A DNA stretch of 48,441 nt from Chloroflexota bacterium. Lineage in GTDB: Bacteria; Chloroflexota; Dormibacteria; Dormibacterales; Dormibacteraceae. This document shows, piece by piece, positions 41,378 to 48,441 of this stretch. A model generated the notes under the pieces. The model was not told the DNA's origin, did no database searches, and saw only the letters and a list, made by a program, of their open reading frames with translations. Each line of letters opens with the position of its first letter. The stretch's first letter is position 1. The DNA is taken from NCBI GenBank assembly GCA_005880795.1, contig VBGP01000020.1, forward strand, positions 1 through 48,441, in the 5' to 3' direction. Made by a program: the position numbers and the translations under genes.

Positions 41378-41802
41378 ACCGTCTGGACCGCGGCTGGTTT
41401 TACCGCCCTGAACGGCAGGGTCCGCACCTGCTGGTTGTCGATCATGATCTCGAAGTTGTAGAAGCCGGGCCGCTCGATCGGCACCGCGGAGAGGTTGATC
41501 ACGATGCTGGCCGAAAGGTCCCAACCGTGGGGATAGTCGGCCGGCACCTGCCGGGGCGGCAGGTTCAGCACGATCGGGTTCGGCAGGACCAGCTTGCCGT
41601 CCTCATCGGCGCAGTGGACCTCGACTTTGTGTGGCCTCTCCGTCTCGAGCCGCGTGGTCTGGAGGCGGAGGACGATCACGCCGCCGAAAGGCGTCGGGAA
41701 CTGGTCTCGGATCAACGTGTCGAAGCCTGCGCCGAGGATGTAGACGAGCCCGTTTGGCGGAGCTTCAGCGGCGTTGGCGAGCAGCGCCCAGTCGAGCCTC
41801 AC
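41374..41802 (-). CDS. DUF6941-like protein
   Basis: A 142-residue soluble beta-rich protein. It begins RLDWALLANAAEAPPNGLVY, then ILGAGFDTLI, and contains VHCADEDGKLVL and FEIMIDNQQVRTLPFRAV. This pattern resembles the DUF6941 family (from memory), whose function is unknown. GTG overlaps the amidohydrolase stop (GTGA) and its own stop overlaps the DedA start, placing it in the middle of a coupled three-gene unit. Confidence 0.65.
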   Translation of the reverse strand: MRLDWALLANAAEAPPNGLVYILGAGFDTLIRDQFPTPFGGVIVLRLQTTRLETERPHKVEVHCADEDGKLVLPNPIVLNLPPRQVPADYPHGWDLSASIVINLSAVPIERPGFYNFEIMIDNQQVRTLPFRAVKPAAVQTV

Positions 41803-43031
41803 GTCGTTCCGCTCTTGACGACTTCGCCGCTTTTGACGACCAGCCTGATGTTCTCGGGTTTGGCGAGCAGCGCCAGGTCGGCCACCGGGTCGCCCGGCAC
41901 ACCGATGAGATCTCCCCAAGCGCCGGGCTCGAGGCTTCCGACTCCCTTCATACCGATCGTCTCCGCGGCCACTGTCGTCGCGGACCGGATGCAGTCGATC
42001 GGCGTCATGCCGAGATCGCGCATCAGCAAGAACTCCTCGCCGTTGGAGCCGTGAGGGCCGACGCCGGTGTCGGTGCCGAACGCGATCTTCACGCCCGACT
42101 CGATGGCCAGCTTGACGCTCGCCTTGTGGTCGTCGATCACCGCGCGGGCCTTGCCGATCGCGTAAGCCGGCATCTTCCCCGCCTCGGCGTGGCGGATGAC
42201 CCAGTGCGGCGCCACGAGGGTCGGGATGAGTGCGTTGTGCCCGTCGAGCATCATCTCGATCGCGTCCCCATCCAGCCAGATACCGTGCTCGATGGTGGCA
42301 ACGCCGGCCTTCAGCGCGTTCTTGATTCCCGCATTTGCCTGCGCGTGCGCCATCACCTTGCGGCCCTGCACGCGGGCCTCCTCGACGGCCGCCTTGATCT
42401 CCTCGAGCGTCAGCGCCGAATGGTGCGGCTGGTCGCCAGGCGAAAGCACGCCGCCGGAGGTGCAGAGCTTGATCCAGTCGGCGCCGGCGCGGATGACCTC
42501 ACGCACGCGCATCCGCATGTTTTCAACGCCGTCGACCACCATGTAGGGCCGGTCGGGCAACGGTATGTCGAGGTCGGCGCCGCACATGAAATGTGAATCG
42601 GTATGGCCACCGGTCTGGCTCAGCGCACTGACCGTGACGAACATGCGAGGTCCGGGGAAGTAGCCGGCGTCGATGGCCATGCGGATGCCGGCGGGAGAGC
42701 CGGCCGCGTCGCGCACGGCGGTGAAGCCCGCATCGAGGGTTCGCCTGGCCGCGCGCACGGCGCGCATCAGCTCCAGGGTCGGAGGCGTGGTCAGCTCGCG
42801 CGCGAAATCGAGCCCCTCGCCGAGGTTGGTGAGGTGAACGTGGCAGTCGATGAGACCGGGCAGCAGCGTGAGGCCCGCCGCGTCGATTGTCTCGGCGTCG
42901 CGCGGAACCTGCGTCCCGTTGCGAGAGCCGGCTTTCGTGACACGCCCGTCTTCGATGATGACAACCGCCTGGCGCGTTACCTCACCGGTGGCGGGGTTCA
43001 GGAGAGCGTCGCCGAAGACGGCGCGAATCAC
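41799..43031 (-). CDS. Amidohydrolase, imidazolonepropionase-like
   Basis: A 410-residue metal-dependent amidohydrolase. HVH (residues 64-66) after LLPGLIDC binds metal, followed by the Lys region in GADWIKLCTSGGVLSPGDQ, the His in KVMAHAQANAGIKNAL and ATIEHG, and the Asp in IAFGTDTGVGPHG. The C-terminal cap shows PGAWGDLIGVPGDPVADL. Such enzymes hydrolyse cyclic amides or N-acyl dipeptides (Xaa-Pro dipeptidase-like). The GTG start is only 6 bases from the start of the divergent gene. It heads the unit with the DUF6941-like and DedA genes. Confidence 0.92.
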   Translation of the reverse strand: MIRAVFGDALLNPATGEVTRQAVVIIEDGRVTKAGSRNGTQVPRDAETIDAAGLTLLPGLIDCHVHLTNLGEGLDFARELTTPPTLELMRAVRAARRTLDAGFTAVRDAAGSPAGIRMAIDAGYFPGPRMFVTVSALSQTGGHTDSHFMCGADLDIPLPDRPYMVVDGVENMRMRVREVIRAGADWIKLCTSGGVLSPGDQPHHSALTLEEIKAAVEEARVQGRKVMAHAQANAGIKNALKAGVATIEHGIWLDGDAIEMMLDGHNALIPTLVAPHWVIRHAEAGKMPAYAIGKARAVIDDHKASVKLAIESGVKIAFGTDTGVGPHGSNGEEFLLMRDLGMTPIDCIRSATTVAAETIGMKGVGSLEPGAWGDLIGVPGDPVADLALLAKPENIRLVVKSGEVVKSGTT

Positions 43032-43037
43032 CAGCCG

Positions 43038-43391
43038 ATGTTAAAGCTCAACCCAACCGCGGCGGATCGGGCGCTTGCGGTGGTCAGCGTGGCCCTCTCG
43101 ATCGCTGCCTGCGGCGCGCTTGCGATGGCCTTCTTCCTGCCGTTCGTGGAGTTCTTGTTCTTTCGCGACCATAGAACCTCGTCGATGTTCGCGATGATCG
43201 GGGGCGCGCTCGTGATGTCTTCGCCGGTCCTAGCCGCGGCAGGAGTCACGTGCGCCCACATCTCACGGCGGCGCTACCCAGAGGTAGGTCTTGGCCGAAT
43301 CGCCCTGATTTTCGGCTACTGTGTGCTGGGAGCGCTCAGCCTCCTCACAATCCTCGCCGTCGCGACGTGGTTTGCAATTCGGAGCCGCTGA
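43038..43391 (+). CDS. Small membrane protein, DUF4190-like
   Basis: A 117-residue protein with three hydrophobic segments: about 14-38 (VVSVALSIAACGALAMAFFL), about 54-72 and about 90-112 (IALIFGYCVLGALSLLTILA). The arrangement CAHISRRRYPEVGLGRIALI resembles DUF4190-like small membrane proteins that sense or surround cell-envelope functions. The ATG is 6 bases from the divergent amidohydrolase start, leaving no room for two separate ribosome sites, so leaderless or poorly translated initiation is likely. Confidence 0.6.
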   Translation: MLKLNPTAADRALAVVSVALSIAACGALAMAFFLPFVEFLFFRDHRTSSMFAMIGGALVMSSPVLAAAGVTCAHISRRRYPEVGLGRIALIFGYCVLGALSLLTILAVATWFAIRSR

Positions 43392-43423
43392 CCGCCCGCA
43401 CCAAGTCCGTACCGACCGAACTT

Positions 43424-43864
43424 CTAGGAGCGCGTTGGGACCGTGGAATCGACAGGGACATAGTTGACTCGCGTGCTGATGATGTACGCGCCTATGACGC
43501 CGGCCAAACCCAGCACCAAGCTCCCGAAATAGCCGAGCGCGGTCGCGAGTTCGATGACTCCAGGTAAATGTGACAAAGGCGGCAACGTGGCGCCGGTGAG
43601 TTCGGCGGTGGTGACGATGAGCACCAGGCTGGAGGGACCGGCGATGAAGGTCAGACCGATCGCCTGCAGGATCTTGCTCGCACCCTGGCGGACGGAATCG
43701 ACCTCATTTGCGGGCCGGCGCTTCCGAAGCATGCGTTCGAACGGCAGAAACCCCATGCGTCCGGTGACGACCTGGTAAAAACCATCAAGCAGAAGTGTCG
43801 CTATCGCAACTGCCAGGAGCCCAGGCAAGGTCACGACCAAGCCCCAAAGAAACGTGTCGCTCAT
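43424..43864 (-). CDS. Putative membrane protein
   Basis: A 146-residue protein with about three membrane segments: residues 4-28 (FLWGLVVTLPGLLAVAIATL), about 70-90 (AIGLTFIAGPSSLVLIVTT) and about 110-133 (ALGYFGSLVLGLAGVIGAYI), separated by the basic loop LRKRRPANEVDSV. I recognise no family. The frame is open upstream, but ATG giving MSDTFLWG is the best start. It is convergent with the preceding membrane gene and isolated on the minus strand. Confidence 0.55.
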   Translation of the reverse strand: MSDTFLWGLVVTLPGLLAVAIATLLLDGFYQVVTGRMGFLPFERMLRKRRPANEVDSVRQGASKILQAIGLTFIAGPSSLVLIVTTAELTGATLPPLSHLPGVIELATALGYFGSLVLGLAGVIGAYIISTRVNYVPVDSTVPTRS

Positions 43865-44012
43865 CGGCAGAGTTTGCCACCAGCCGGTTGGCGCGTCAAA
43901 CCTTGATGTATGGGTGGGGCCTGGCGGCATCCGGTCGACGTTTAGATCCCGCCTCGGCCATGAACTTGATGGGCTGAAGGGGTTCAGAGACCCGCCAACG
44001 ATCTGACTGCCG

Positions 44013-45707
44013 TCAGTAGAACTCCTGACATATGAGCGGAGGGTTCGGATCGACTCCTTTGGGGAGACAGAGCCTCGGCTTCCCGTCATATCCCGCCGTC
44101 ACGCAGCCTTGAGAAGGAATCGGCTGGCCCTTCTGGCATGCGACTTCCGGCGATGGGCACGCGAACTGTTGTCCCGGGCCGCAGTTGTCGGGCGGCCCCG
44201 GGCAATAAGTGCCCGGTGTGCAGCTGCCTTGCGAAGGCGGCACACACGGCGTCCCGGTGCCCGGCCCGCAGTTGGTCGGAGGACACGGCGTGCCGGTGCC
44301 CGGCCCGCAGTTGGTCGGAGGACACGGCGTGCCGGTACCTGGTCCGCAATTGTTGGTGGGTGAGGTTGTGGTCCATGCGTAACGGACAGGAACAACCTGC
44401 TTCGTCGTTCCGTCGTCAGCGACGATCAACGTGCCGAAGCTGAGTATGTAGGCCTGATCGAGAGGGCTCACGGTCCAGTTGAACACGGCATCTGCGGTGA
44501 AGGGAGGCTTACCCGAAGTCGGCTTGAAAACCACCTTTACCGGGTCATATGAGCCGTGGTAATCGACCTTTACCGGCTGGTATGAACCGTCTATGAGATC
44601 GTAGGTCGAAGTACCTCCGATCCCTGCATAGGCGAACGCATCGAACTTGACTGAGTTTCCGGAGCCTTCAATGAGAACCGGGAGGTGGGTCGGTGCAATG
44701 ACACCGGGGACCAGTGGCAGTGGCTTGGGAAGCGAGACCCGGTAGCTCGTCGGTCCGTAGACGTAGCTAACGGTGCGACTCCAGTTTTCGCCGAGCGAAT
44801 GTCCGGCGTAGTCGGCAGGCAGCGCGCCGCCCCCATTGACAAAGACGCGGACTCGGCCGTCCGCCAGAACCATGGCGTCGGCATCGCCGCCTGACAAGTC
44901 CTCTGGCTTCCGGTTGGCCCAGGTCAGGCCATCGACCGAAGTTGCTGACCACAGGCAACAGAGATTCAGCGAGTTGTAGAACATCTTGAGGGTGCCGTCG
45001 GGCAACCTGAAAACTCGCGGATGGCCGGCGTCACCGGGACCGTTGATCTGACCGTCGGTCCCCCGCGGAATCTCTGGGCCGTCGAGCGGGTTGATGCGCA
45101 CTCCGGGATCCGCTTGCCAGTTCAAGCCGTCCTTCGACGTCGCGCTTAGGATCTCGGATGCCTTGATGTTGAAGTACTCGCCGACCGTGCAGTTGTAATA
45201 ACCGCGGAGCGTGCCGCCAGGCAGCACCAGGAAGTCGCTGAACCCTCCGCTCTCAGAGCGACAGTTCGGGTTGTGCAGCTCGGGATGAACGACCCGTCCC
45301 AACTCCGTCCAGTTCTTCGCATCGGTCGATGTATAAAAAAGACCCGAGGCGTACGCGCGGTACGTCCCGTCCGGCAGGCGGACCGGAACGTAGTAGCCGA
45401 TCGGGCTTTCGCCCTCATCCGTCCAGTGGAGACCGTCGCTCGAGGTTGCGGTTACATAGTGGGCATCTTGTCCGGGAAGGCCGTCCGGACCCGGCACAAA
45501 TGACCGCCATCTGCTGAAGACCTGGCGGTAGCCTCCGTCGGGGAGAGTGATGTTGCGATTGTCGACTGAGTTCTGGCGCACGACGCCTTCGTAGGTCCAA
45601 GCCATGAGCTGCGAACGCACAGCGGGTGTGCTCGGTGGATGACTGGTGGATCCCGGGGAAGCGCAGGCAACTGCAGCAACTAGGACCGCAGCGAAAGTGA
45701 TGCGCAT
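44013..45707 (-). CDS. Large secreted lipoprotein with propeller-like repeats and Cys-rich tail
   Basis: A 564-residue protein. The signal peptide ends AVAC with Cys15 as lipid anchor. The main part (about 40-330) repeats a pattern of Asp-Gly turns and Trp (SSDGLHWTDEGESP, STDAKNWTELGRVV, SKDGLNWQADPGV and SVDGLTWANRKPE), like blades of a sialidase or glycosidase five-blade propeller. A second beta-domain follows (about 345-455). The tail (about 465-564) is rich in Cys and Pro and includes three copies of a 13-residue motif, NCGPGTGTPCPPT. No catalytic residues can be assigned. GGGAAGGGAGC precedes the ATG. It likely sits on the cell surface. Confidence 0.8.
   Translation of the reverse strand: MRITFAAVLVAAVACASPGSTSHPPSTPAVRSQLMAWTYEGVVRQNSVDNRNITLPDGGYRQVFSRWRSFVPGPDGLPGQDAHYVTATSSDGLHWTDEGESPIGYYVPVRLPDGTYRAYASGLFYTSTDAKNWTELGRVVHPELHNPNCRSESGGFSDFLVLPGGTLRGYYNCTVGEYFNIKASEILSATSKDGLNWQADPGVRINPLDGPEIPRGTDGQINGPGDAGHPRVFRLPDGTLKMFYNSLNLCCLWSATSVDGLTWANRKPEDLSGGDADAMVLADGRVRVFVNGGGALPADYAGHSLGENWSRTVSYVYGPTSYRVSLPKPLPLVPGVIAPTHLPVLIEGSGNSVKFDAFAYAGIGGTSTYDLIDGSYQPVKVDYHGSYDPVKVVFKPTSGKPPFTADAVFNWTVSPLDQAYILSFGTLIVADDGTTKQVVPVRYAWTTTSPTNNCGPGTGTPCPPTNCGPGTGTPCPPTNCGPGTGTPCVPPSQGSCTPGTYCPGPPDNCGPGQQFACPSPEVACQKGQPIPSQGCVTAGYDGKPRLCLPKGVDPNPPLICQEFY
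44248..44355 (-). repeat. Three tandem 39-base repeats inside the lipoprotein gene
   Basis: The 39-base unit starting GGCGTGCCGGTGCCC is repeated at 44248-44286 and 44287-44325, with a diverged, shorter copy from 44326. It encodes the NCGPGTGTPCPPT motif. Near identity of copies one and two, with drift only in the third, suggests recent slippage or unequal recombination. Confidence 0.85.
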
Positions 45708-45762
45708 GCTCCCTTCCCGCGGGCAGCCTACATCCGCGTCGGGGAATGTCAAGGGGCAGGGG

Positions 45763-45836
45763 TGGGCCCGGGTGGCCTCGATCCACCGACCAGCCGATTA
45801 TGAGTCGGCCGCTCTGACCAGCTGAGCTACGGGCCC
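45763..45836 (-). tRNA. tRNA with CAT anticodon (Ile2 or Met)
   Basis: A 74-base cloverleaf on the minus strand. The acceptor stem pairs GGGCCCG with CGGGCCC with discriminator A, the D-arm is GCTCAGCTGGTCAGAGC, and the anticodon arm is GCCGA, CTCATAA, TCGGC. The T-arm GGTGG, ATCGAGG, CCACC has A instead of T at position 54. CCA is not encoded. The anticodon CAT means either elongator methionine tRNA or isoleucine tRNA read after lysidine change; the acceptor looks more like Ile2, but I cannot settle it. Confidence 0.93.
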
Positions 45837-45956
45837 TGACGGCTGAGTCTATCGACACCGATCCGGACGCCCGCCGGCCCACCACGTTTAGGCCTCGTGA
45901 TTACGTGGAATTTCCATGCATCTAGACTTGTGGTCGGATCAGGAGGTGAGTTCGCA

Positions 45957-46661
45957 ATGGTTGCTTTGGGGTTGTTGATTCTTCGCCTCGTCATCGGGCT
46001 GACGCTCGCCGCGCACGGCGCGCAGAAGGTCTTCGGATGGTTCGGCGGGCCGGGCATGACCGGCTGGACCGGCGCCATGAACCGCATGCGCATCCGTCCC
46101 GCAACGCCGTGGGCCTGGATGTCCGCCCTCGCCGAGCTCCTCGGTGGGATCGGGCTTGCGCTCGGCCTCCTCTCCCCCCTGCCCAGCGCCGCCATCGCGG
46201 GCTCCATGCTCGTGGCGATGATCATCGTCCACCTCCCGAAGGGATTCTTCGTCACAAAAGGCGGCTACGAGTTCAACCTTGCGATCCTGGCCAGCGTTGC
46301 CGCTCTCGCCCTCAGCGGGCCGGGCGCTTACTCGCTGGACGCGGTCCTGGGCATCCGCCTCCCGGAGCCCATCTCAGTCATCGTCGTGACGGTCCTCGTG
46401 CTCGCCGGCGTTGCGGTCGCGCTCCTCACCCGCGCGCCCGAACCCGTCGTCGAGACCAGGGCCCGCCGACCGGCTTCTGGTCGCCGCGGCGACAGCCGGG
46501 AACGGAGCCAGGTTGCGGTCACCGACGGCGGCGGGACGTGCGCTCGCACCAACGCGACCATGACCTCGGGGAAGGTCGACATGCTCGGCACGACCAGGAA
46601 CCGGTCCTCCCAGCGGGGCCCGAACTTTTCCTTGAAGCGGTGCAGCGTGCGGCTGCGCTGA
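45957..46661 (+). CDS. DoxX family membrane protein with a long C-terminal tail
   Basis: A 234-residue protein. Residues 1-160 are a DoxX domain with four hydrophobic segments, AAHGAQKVFGWFGGPGMTG near the start and LAELLGGIGLALGLLSP in the middle. DoxX proteins form membrane redox complexes, such as with SseA and superoxide dismutase in mycobacteria, or act as quinone reductase subunits. The start is fixed by AGGAGGTGAG. The last about 70 residues (ETRARRPASGRRGDSRE) lie antisense to the catalytic part of the next gene and look random, so the natural stop may have been lost. GC-skewed extension or sequencing error cannot be excluded. Confidence 0.85.
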   Translation: MVALGLLILRLVIGLTLAAHGAQKVFGWFGGPGMTGWTGAMNRMRIRPATPWAWMSALAELLGGIGLALGLLSPLPSAAIAGSMLVAMIIVHLPKGFFVTKGGYEFNLAILASVAALALSGPGAYSLDAVLGIRLPEPISVIVVTVLVLAGVAVALLTRAPEPVVETRARRPASGRRGDSRERSQVAVTDGGGTCARTNATMTSGKVDMLGTTRNRSSQRGPNFSLKRCSVRLR

Positions 46662-48157
46662 AACCGGTCGAGGCCCCAGTACATCGCGCGCCAGGCGCTC
46701 TCGAATCCATGCGCCGCATCGGGTGACGTGATGATTCGCGGCGTCATCCCGAGGCTCACCTCGGTGATGCCGCGCGACCGCGCCTCCTCGATCGACCGGA
46801 CGATCAGGGCCTCGATGACCCCGTAGCTGCCGTCGGGACTCCGTCGCATGAGGTCAAGCGTCCATGCCCCGCGCATCGGCACCGGCAGCCAGCTGACGAA
46901 AGCATCGAGGCGCCCATCGCCACCAAAAGCGAGGCCGACGACGATGTCGGGGTCCGCAAGGGTGGCAAGCGTCCCAAGGCTGTAGCCGAGCTCCGGGGAG
47001 TTATGGCTCTCCAGCCATTTCCCCGAGACGCGGTGCAACTCCTCGGCGTGCTCGGCGACCAACGATGGCGCGGGCCCGAACACGAACCGGACGCCGTTCT
47101 TCTCCGACCGATGCAGCGCGTAGCGAAGGTCGGCGCGCTTCTTACCACTCAGATCGAAACCCGCGACTTGGACGATCGCCTCGGCTCCAATAGGCACGAG
47201 CGTCAGCCCGAGTGACCTATACGGCTCTCGCTCGTCGACCTGGTAAAAGGCCGGAATCCAGTCCTGCCGGTCGCAGTAGGAGATGAAGTCTCGGGCAGCC
47301 GTCGCAACGCGGTCGGGCGACGCGATCGGATCGCCAAGGGCGAGCGCGGTGCGGCCGCGGAGGGTGAAGGCTACGCATTCGTCATCGTCGAGCCAGTGGT
47401 AGCTCGTAGCCCCGTGCACCGCCAGGTGCGAGATGTAGTTCCGGCCCCTTTCTCTCAGCAGGCGGTGCAAACGCTCGCGATCGGCCGCCGCCGCGCGAGG
47501 CGCCAGCACGGGGCGAAGCAGCTGCGTCAGGGCGACGATGATCAGCGCGTAGCTGACGATCGGGAGGGTGGTCAGAAACCAGTTCGCCCGCTCCGTCAGC
47601 GCTCGGTATGTGGTCGGGCTGCCCGCCAGCGCTGCGAGGAGCGACTCCAGTGTTCGCACGATGCCGAACTCCGGCGCCAGCTCGTTCTCCAGGATCGCCG
47701 CGCCGGCCAGCGCGTAGATCACGGCTGCGAGCAATCCGACGCCGAGGACGATAAGGCCCCAGCGCGCCCGCGACGGATCAGAGTCGGCGTCGAAGTGGTG
47801 GCGGAACCACCACAGCCCGAAGAGGATCCAGCCGAAAAGCGCGGCCGCCTCGAAGTCGAGGTCTTTGATCAGCTCGAACCCGATTGTCGCGCCGAGGACG
47901 ATCAAGGTGAGCCGGAAGGCGACGCGCTTGCCGCGCGCAATGCCTCCCGCCAGCAGCAGGAGGGCCAGGCCTGAAAGAACCGCGCCTGTGCGCCCGCCCA
48001 GGGTCACGCTTGCCGGCAGAAGCGTCTCGAGGACCTGCGACCGAGTCTGATGCTGCACCAGCAGCGTGTTCACGATGTCGAGCACGGCGCTGACGACGAG
48101 CAAGCCGGCAAAGAACCAGCGCACCCTCCGGCGCTCGGCCCGAGACTCGAATCCCAT
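46328..48157 (-). CDS. MprF-like membrane protein with DUF2156 (lysyl-phosphatidylglycerol synthase type) domain
   Basis: A 609-residue protein. The N-terminal half (about 1-220) has seven or so membrane segments. The DUF2156 GNAT-like catalytic domain (about 230-540) shows YHWLDDDECVAFTLRGRTAL, GDPIASPDRV, GKKRADLRYALHRSEKNGV, SLGMTPRI and FKEKFGPRWEDRFLVVP. Homologues transfer lysine or alanine from aminoacyl-tRNA to phosphatidylglycerol, which lowers envelope charge and gives resistance to cationic peptides. The final about 68 residues are antisense to the DoxX domain and look like non-family sequence. The ATG has no visible ribosome site. The overlap with the convergent gene is 334 bases. 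Confidence 0.85.
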   Translation of the reverse strand: MGFESRAERRRVRWFFAGLLVVSAVLDIVNTLLVQHQTRSQVLETLLPASVTLGGRTGAVLSGLALLLLAGGIARGKRVAFRLTLIVLGATIGFELIKDLDFEAAALFGWILFGLWWFRHHFDADSDPSRARWGLIVLGVGLLAAVIYALAGAAILENELAPEFGIVRTLESLLAALAGSPTTYRALTERANWFLTTLPIVSYALIIVALTQLLRPVLAPRAAAADRERLHRLLRERGRNYISHLAVHGATSYHWLDDDECVAFTLRGRTALALGDPIASPDRVATAARDFISYCDRQDWIPAFYQVDEREPYRSLGLTLVPIGAEAIVQVAGFDLSGKKRADLRYALHRSEKNGVRFVFGPAPSLVAEHAEELHRVSGKWLESHNSPELGYSLGTLATLADPDIVVGLAFGGDGRLDAFVSWLPVPMRGAWTLDLMRRSPDGSYGVIEALIVRSIEEARSRGITEVSLGMTPRIITSPDAAHGFESAWRAMYWGLDRFQRSRTLHRFKEKFGPRWEDRFLVVPSMSTFPEVMVALVRAHVPPPSVTATWLRSRLSPRRPEAGRRALVSTTGSGARVRSATATPASTRTVTTMTEMGSGRRMPRTASSE

Positions 48158-48251
48158 ATGAACTACAACGGTAAGGCCGACCCAGAGGGATCAGGCGGGG
48201 CCAATCACCTCGACCTCGTTTCCGTCCCGCATGCAGGTGCCGAGCAAGACG

Positions 48252-48441
48252 TCAGCGGTGCGCAGTTGGCAGGCGTCCCTCGAATGGCCAACGTTTCTGG
48301 TGGTGCTGCTCCAACAGAAGCATCGAGATCGGAATAGCCGCGATGGCCGGGAAGATCAACCAAACGACGTCGTACCAACAAGCCGGTGCGACCCAATTTG
48401 GACTCGGACCCGTCGACAGGACAAGGCCGCCAACCAGCGAG
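48252..48441 (-). CDS. C-terminal end of an unidentified membrane protein
   Basis: The window's right edge cuts into a minus-strand frame ending in TGA. The visible 62 residues include a Trp- and Pro-rich stretch (NWVAPACWYDVVWLIFPAIA) with a hydrophobic segment, then the soluble end EQHHQKRWPFEGRLPTAHR. No family can be named. About 95 bases lie between its stop and the MprF-like start; that interval shows no gene. Confidence 0.5.
   Translation of the reverse strand, partial: SLVGGLVLSTGPSPNWVAPACWYDVVWLIFPAIAAIPISMLLLEQHHQKRWPFEGRLPTAHR

Noticed and set aside
44248-44355. A possible CRISPR array at the 39-base repeats
   Set aside because: The repeats abut without spacers and encode an in-frame peptide repeat inside a lipoprotein gene.
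45882-45908. CCACGT and ACGTGG around 15 bases before the DoxX gene
   Set aside because: The arms are only 6 bases and too far apart to call an operator without conservation data.

Overview
The window is GC-rich, densely packed bacterial chromosome. It has short intergenic gaps, many 1-8 base gene overlaps (ATGA, GTGA, TTGA, TGATG), and many GTG or TTG starts. Gene content (F420/PPOX-type oxidoreductase, a MshC/short-CysRS-like ligase, DUF4331, DUF2203, two ECF sigma modules, a branched-chain amino acid ABC operon beside acyl-CoA dehydrogenases) fits an uncultured soil bacterium of the Chloroflexota/Dormibacterota or a neighbouring high-GC lineage. This placement is inference; no rRNA or marker set is present. 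No phage, insertion sequence, CRISPR array or defence island was seen.

Layout. 1-6815 (minus): acyl-CoA dehydrogenase (cut by the window edge), a complete branched-chain amino acid type ABC importer (livF, fused livM-livG, livH, substrate-binding lipoprotein) and a quinone oxidoreductase. 6866-8575 (plus): HAD dehalogenase and HSL-type esterase. 8576-9123: a decay zone holding a frameshifted C-terminal remnant of an acyl-CoA dehydrogenase. 9124-11257 (plus): secreted lipoprotein, DUF4331 protein and Tat-exported protein. 11276-14013 (minus): orphan LuxR-type HTH, aldo/keto reductase, and a three-gene membrane cluster with a ferric-reductase-like protein. 14125-17583 (plus): small protein, D-2-hydroxyacid dehydrogenase, membrane proteins and a DUF922-like putative metalloprotease. 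17580-20271 (minus): thioredoxin reductase, a FixX-type ferredoxin and an M20 peptidase, with a palindrome-rich control region between trxB and fixX. 20295-27426 (plus): YyaL/DUF255 protein, a LutB-LutA fusion, leucyl aminopeptidase and DXP synthase. 27438-29798: DUF2203 protein, F420/PPOX oxidoreductase, and an ECF sigma/anti-sigma-like pair. 29883-32466 (plus): TetR-type regulator with two DNA-binding domains coupled to an ABC-2 exporter. 32498-37741: zinc-ribbon protein, then a minus-strand run of MshC/CysRS-like ligase, metK, a small protein, a Rieske protein, an ECF sigma factor, a 36-residue lipoprotein and a DUF4349 protein. 37815-40843 (plus): ABC-F ATPase, REP-like hairpins, a free lipoyl-domain protein and a sarcosine-oxidase-like flavoenzyme. 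40778-43864: DedA, a DUF6941-like protein, an amidohydrolase and small membrane proteins. 44013-48441: large secreted propeller-like lipoprotein, a tRNA with CAT anticodon, a DoxX protein, an MprF/DUF2156 protein overlapping it antisense, and a partial membrane protein.

The most promising undescribed unit is 35224-36776. There an ECF sigma factor is translationally coupled to a membrane-anchored, high-potential Rieske protein whose roughly 70-residue cytoplasmic N-terminus sits where an anti-sigma domain would be, suggesting a redox-sensing anti-sigma factor. The tandem-HTH TetR regulator, the LutB-LutA fusion, the repeats upstream of trxB, and the CysRS/MshC-like gene whose homology extends past any standard start codon are also worth checking.
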